DNA of 16,240 nucleotides, taken from assembly GCA_947589405.1 (NCBI GenBank), contig CANQBT010000037.1, positions 1 through 16,240 of the forward strand, in the 5' to 3' direction. This document shows positions 15,254 to 16,240 of the stretch, one piece after another. Within the stretch, counting starts at the first letter, position 1, and every line of letters starts with the position of its first letter. The notes beneath the pieces are model-generated. The model was not told where the DNA came from. It made no database searches and saw only the letters and a program-made list of their open reading frames with translations. The DNA comes from an uncultured Clostridia bacterium. Its GTDB lineage: Bacteria; Bacillota; Clostridia; Lachnospirales; CAG-274. The translations under genes were made by a program, and so were the position numbers.

Positions 15254-16240
15254 GGGACTTCACCTCCTCGATCATTTTAATAAATCTGTCAAAAAGCTCT
15301 TGAGTATCAAGAGGACCTGGACTTGCTTCGGGGTGGAACTGTACTGAATATACAGGCTTTGTCTTATGTCTTACACCCTCTATGCTTCCGTCGTTTACAT
15401 TTATAAATGTAGCCTCTACATCCTCTGAAAGATCGCTTACGACAAATTCATGGTTCTGGCTCGTAATATACACTCTGCCTGTCTTAAGATCCTTGACGGG
15501 GTGATTTCCGCCATGATGACCGAACTTCAGCCTTGTAGTATTACAGCCTAAGGCAAGGCTTATAAGCTGATGTCCCAAGCATATGCCAAGCACAGGCATA
15601 CCTGTGTCTATAAGCTTTTTCACAGTTTCCACAACATCGGGAATATCCTTTGGATCTCCGGGACCGTTGCCTAAGAATATGGCGTCCGGCTTAACGGAAA
15701 GTATTTCATCGGCAGATGTAAATGCCGGGAATACGCTGAGCTTACAGCCTCTCTTTGACAGATCCCTAAGAATGCCTTGCTTTATTCCGCAGTCCAGTAC
15801 CGCAAGATGAGTTCCTCTTCCGCTTATTACATAGGGCTCATCTATTGTGGTCTCCTTTACCGCATAGGCGTTTGTATAGGTGTCGAATTTCTGCTTTATC
15901 TGACTTGGAGTCAGATCGCCTACTCTTGTGGTGATTATACCTCTCATGGTACCGTGATCCCTCAGTACCCTTGTCAAGGCTCTGGTATCGATATTTTCAA
16001 GTCCCATTATCTTGTTCTGATAGAGGAAATTGTCAATATCCATTTCACAACGCCAGTTATTTGGGACTTCACATTTTTCTCTTACCACAAAGCCCTTAAG
16101 GAAAGGTCTGCGGCTTTCCATATCCTCCAGATTGATACCATAGTTGCCTATAAGGGGATAGGTCATCGTAACTATCTGACCTGCAAAGGAAGGGTCTGTA
16201 AGAGTTTCCTGATAGCCTGTCATACCCGTTGTAAACACGA
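15240..16240 (-). CDS. carA: Carbamoyl-phosphate synthase small subunit, 5' end outside window
   Basis: CarA is the glutaminase subunit that hydrolyses glutamine and channels ammonia to CarB. The gene runs off the window's right end on the - strand. The first visible codons read VFTTGMTGYQETLTDPSF, which matches an internal segment of the family. The GTG at 16238 is therefore a valine codon and about 35 N-terminal residues are missing. Across the ~332 visible residues, the class I glutamine amidotransferase triad is present: the nucleophile Cys220 (partial numbering) in GICLGHQ, and His302 and Glu304 in VQFHPEASPGP. GNGPGDP and HHGGNHPVKD are also typical. It ends 14 nt inside carB, so both subunits are coupled, which fits equal production of the two chains. 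Which pathway end product regulates the operon cannot be seen here. Confidence 0.98.
   Translation of the reverse strand, partial: VFTTGMTGYQETLTDPSFAGQIVTMTYPLIGNYGINLEDMESRRPFLKGFVVREKCEVPNNWRCEMDIDNFLYQNKIMGLENIDTRALTRVLRDHGTMRGIITTRVGDLTPSQIKQKFDTYTNAYAVKETTIDEPYVISGRGTHLAVLDCGIKQGILRDLSKRGCKLSVFPAFTSADEILSVKPDAIFLGNGPGDPKDIPDVVETVKKLIDTGMPVLGICLGHQLISLALGCNTTRLKFGHHGGNHPVKDLKTGRVYITSQNHEFVVSDLSEDVEATFINVNDGSIEGVRHKTKPVYSVQFHPEASPGPLDTQELFDRFIKMIEEVKSHAKR

Overview
The window looks like a chromosomal segment of an anaerobic Clostridia-type Bacillota. The evidence is strong AGGAGG-type ribosome-binding sites, moderately AT-rich DNA, sigma-A type promoters, a SpoVS homologue, an S-box (SAM-I) riboswitch ahead of metK, and a strong preference for the ATA isoleucine codon. 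Genus or species cannot be fixed from this sequence. It is mostly ordinary housekeeping DNA with one less familiar secreted cassette. No rRNA, tRNA, CRISPR array, insertion sequence or phage gene was seen.

Left part (1-3690, + strand): the C-terminal end of aspS, a 42-residue small ORF, a TPR/transmembrane/coiled-coil/TPR protein and a DUF1015 protein lie close together and are probably co-transcribed. spoVS follows after a 70-nt gap. A hairpin at 3651-3684 ends this series and also the convergent gene rsmF (16S rRNA m5C methyltransferase family, - strand).

Middle (5043-8498): rsmF and a + strand operon diverge from a compact region where two sigma-A promoters stand with their -35 boxes 2 nt apart. 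The operon encodes a flavin-reductase-like (flavoredoxin) protein, a membrane TPR protein, deoxyribose-phosphate aldolase (deoC) and rmuC. Genes are 3 or 11 nt apart, or overlap.

Secreted cassette (8520-10334, + strand): a clear promoter drives a 516-residue secreted beta-rich protein with no recognised enzyme domain. A 42-residue peptide with a leader-like YxxPxIEI motif follows 18 nt later, then a 19-bp hairpin. This is the least explained part of the window.

Right part (10491-16240, - strand): metK has its own promoter and an S-box aptamer with a terminator, so SAM controls its own synthesis. carA (cut by the window end) and carB overlap by 14 nt and are closed by a strong terminator. They make carbamoyl phosphate for pyrimidine and arginine synthesis.
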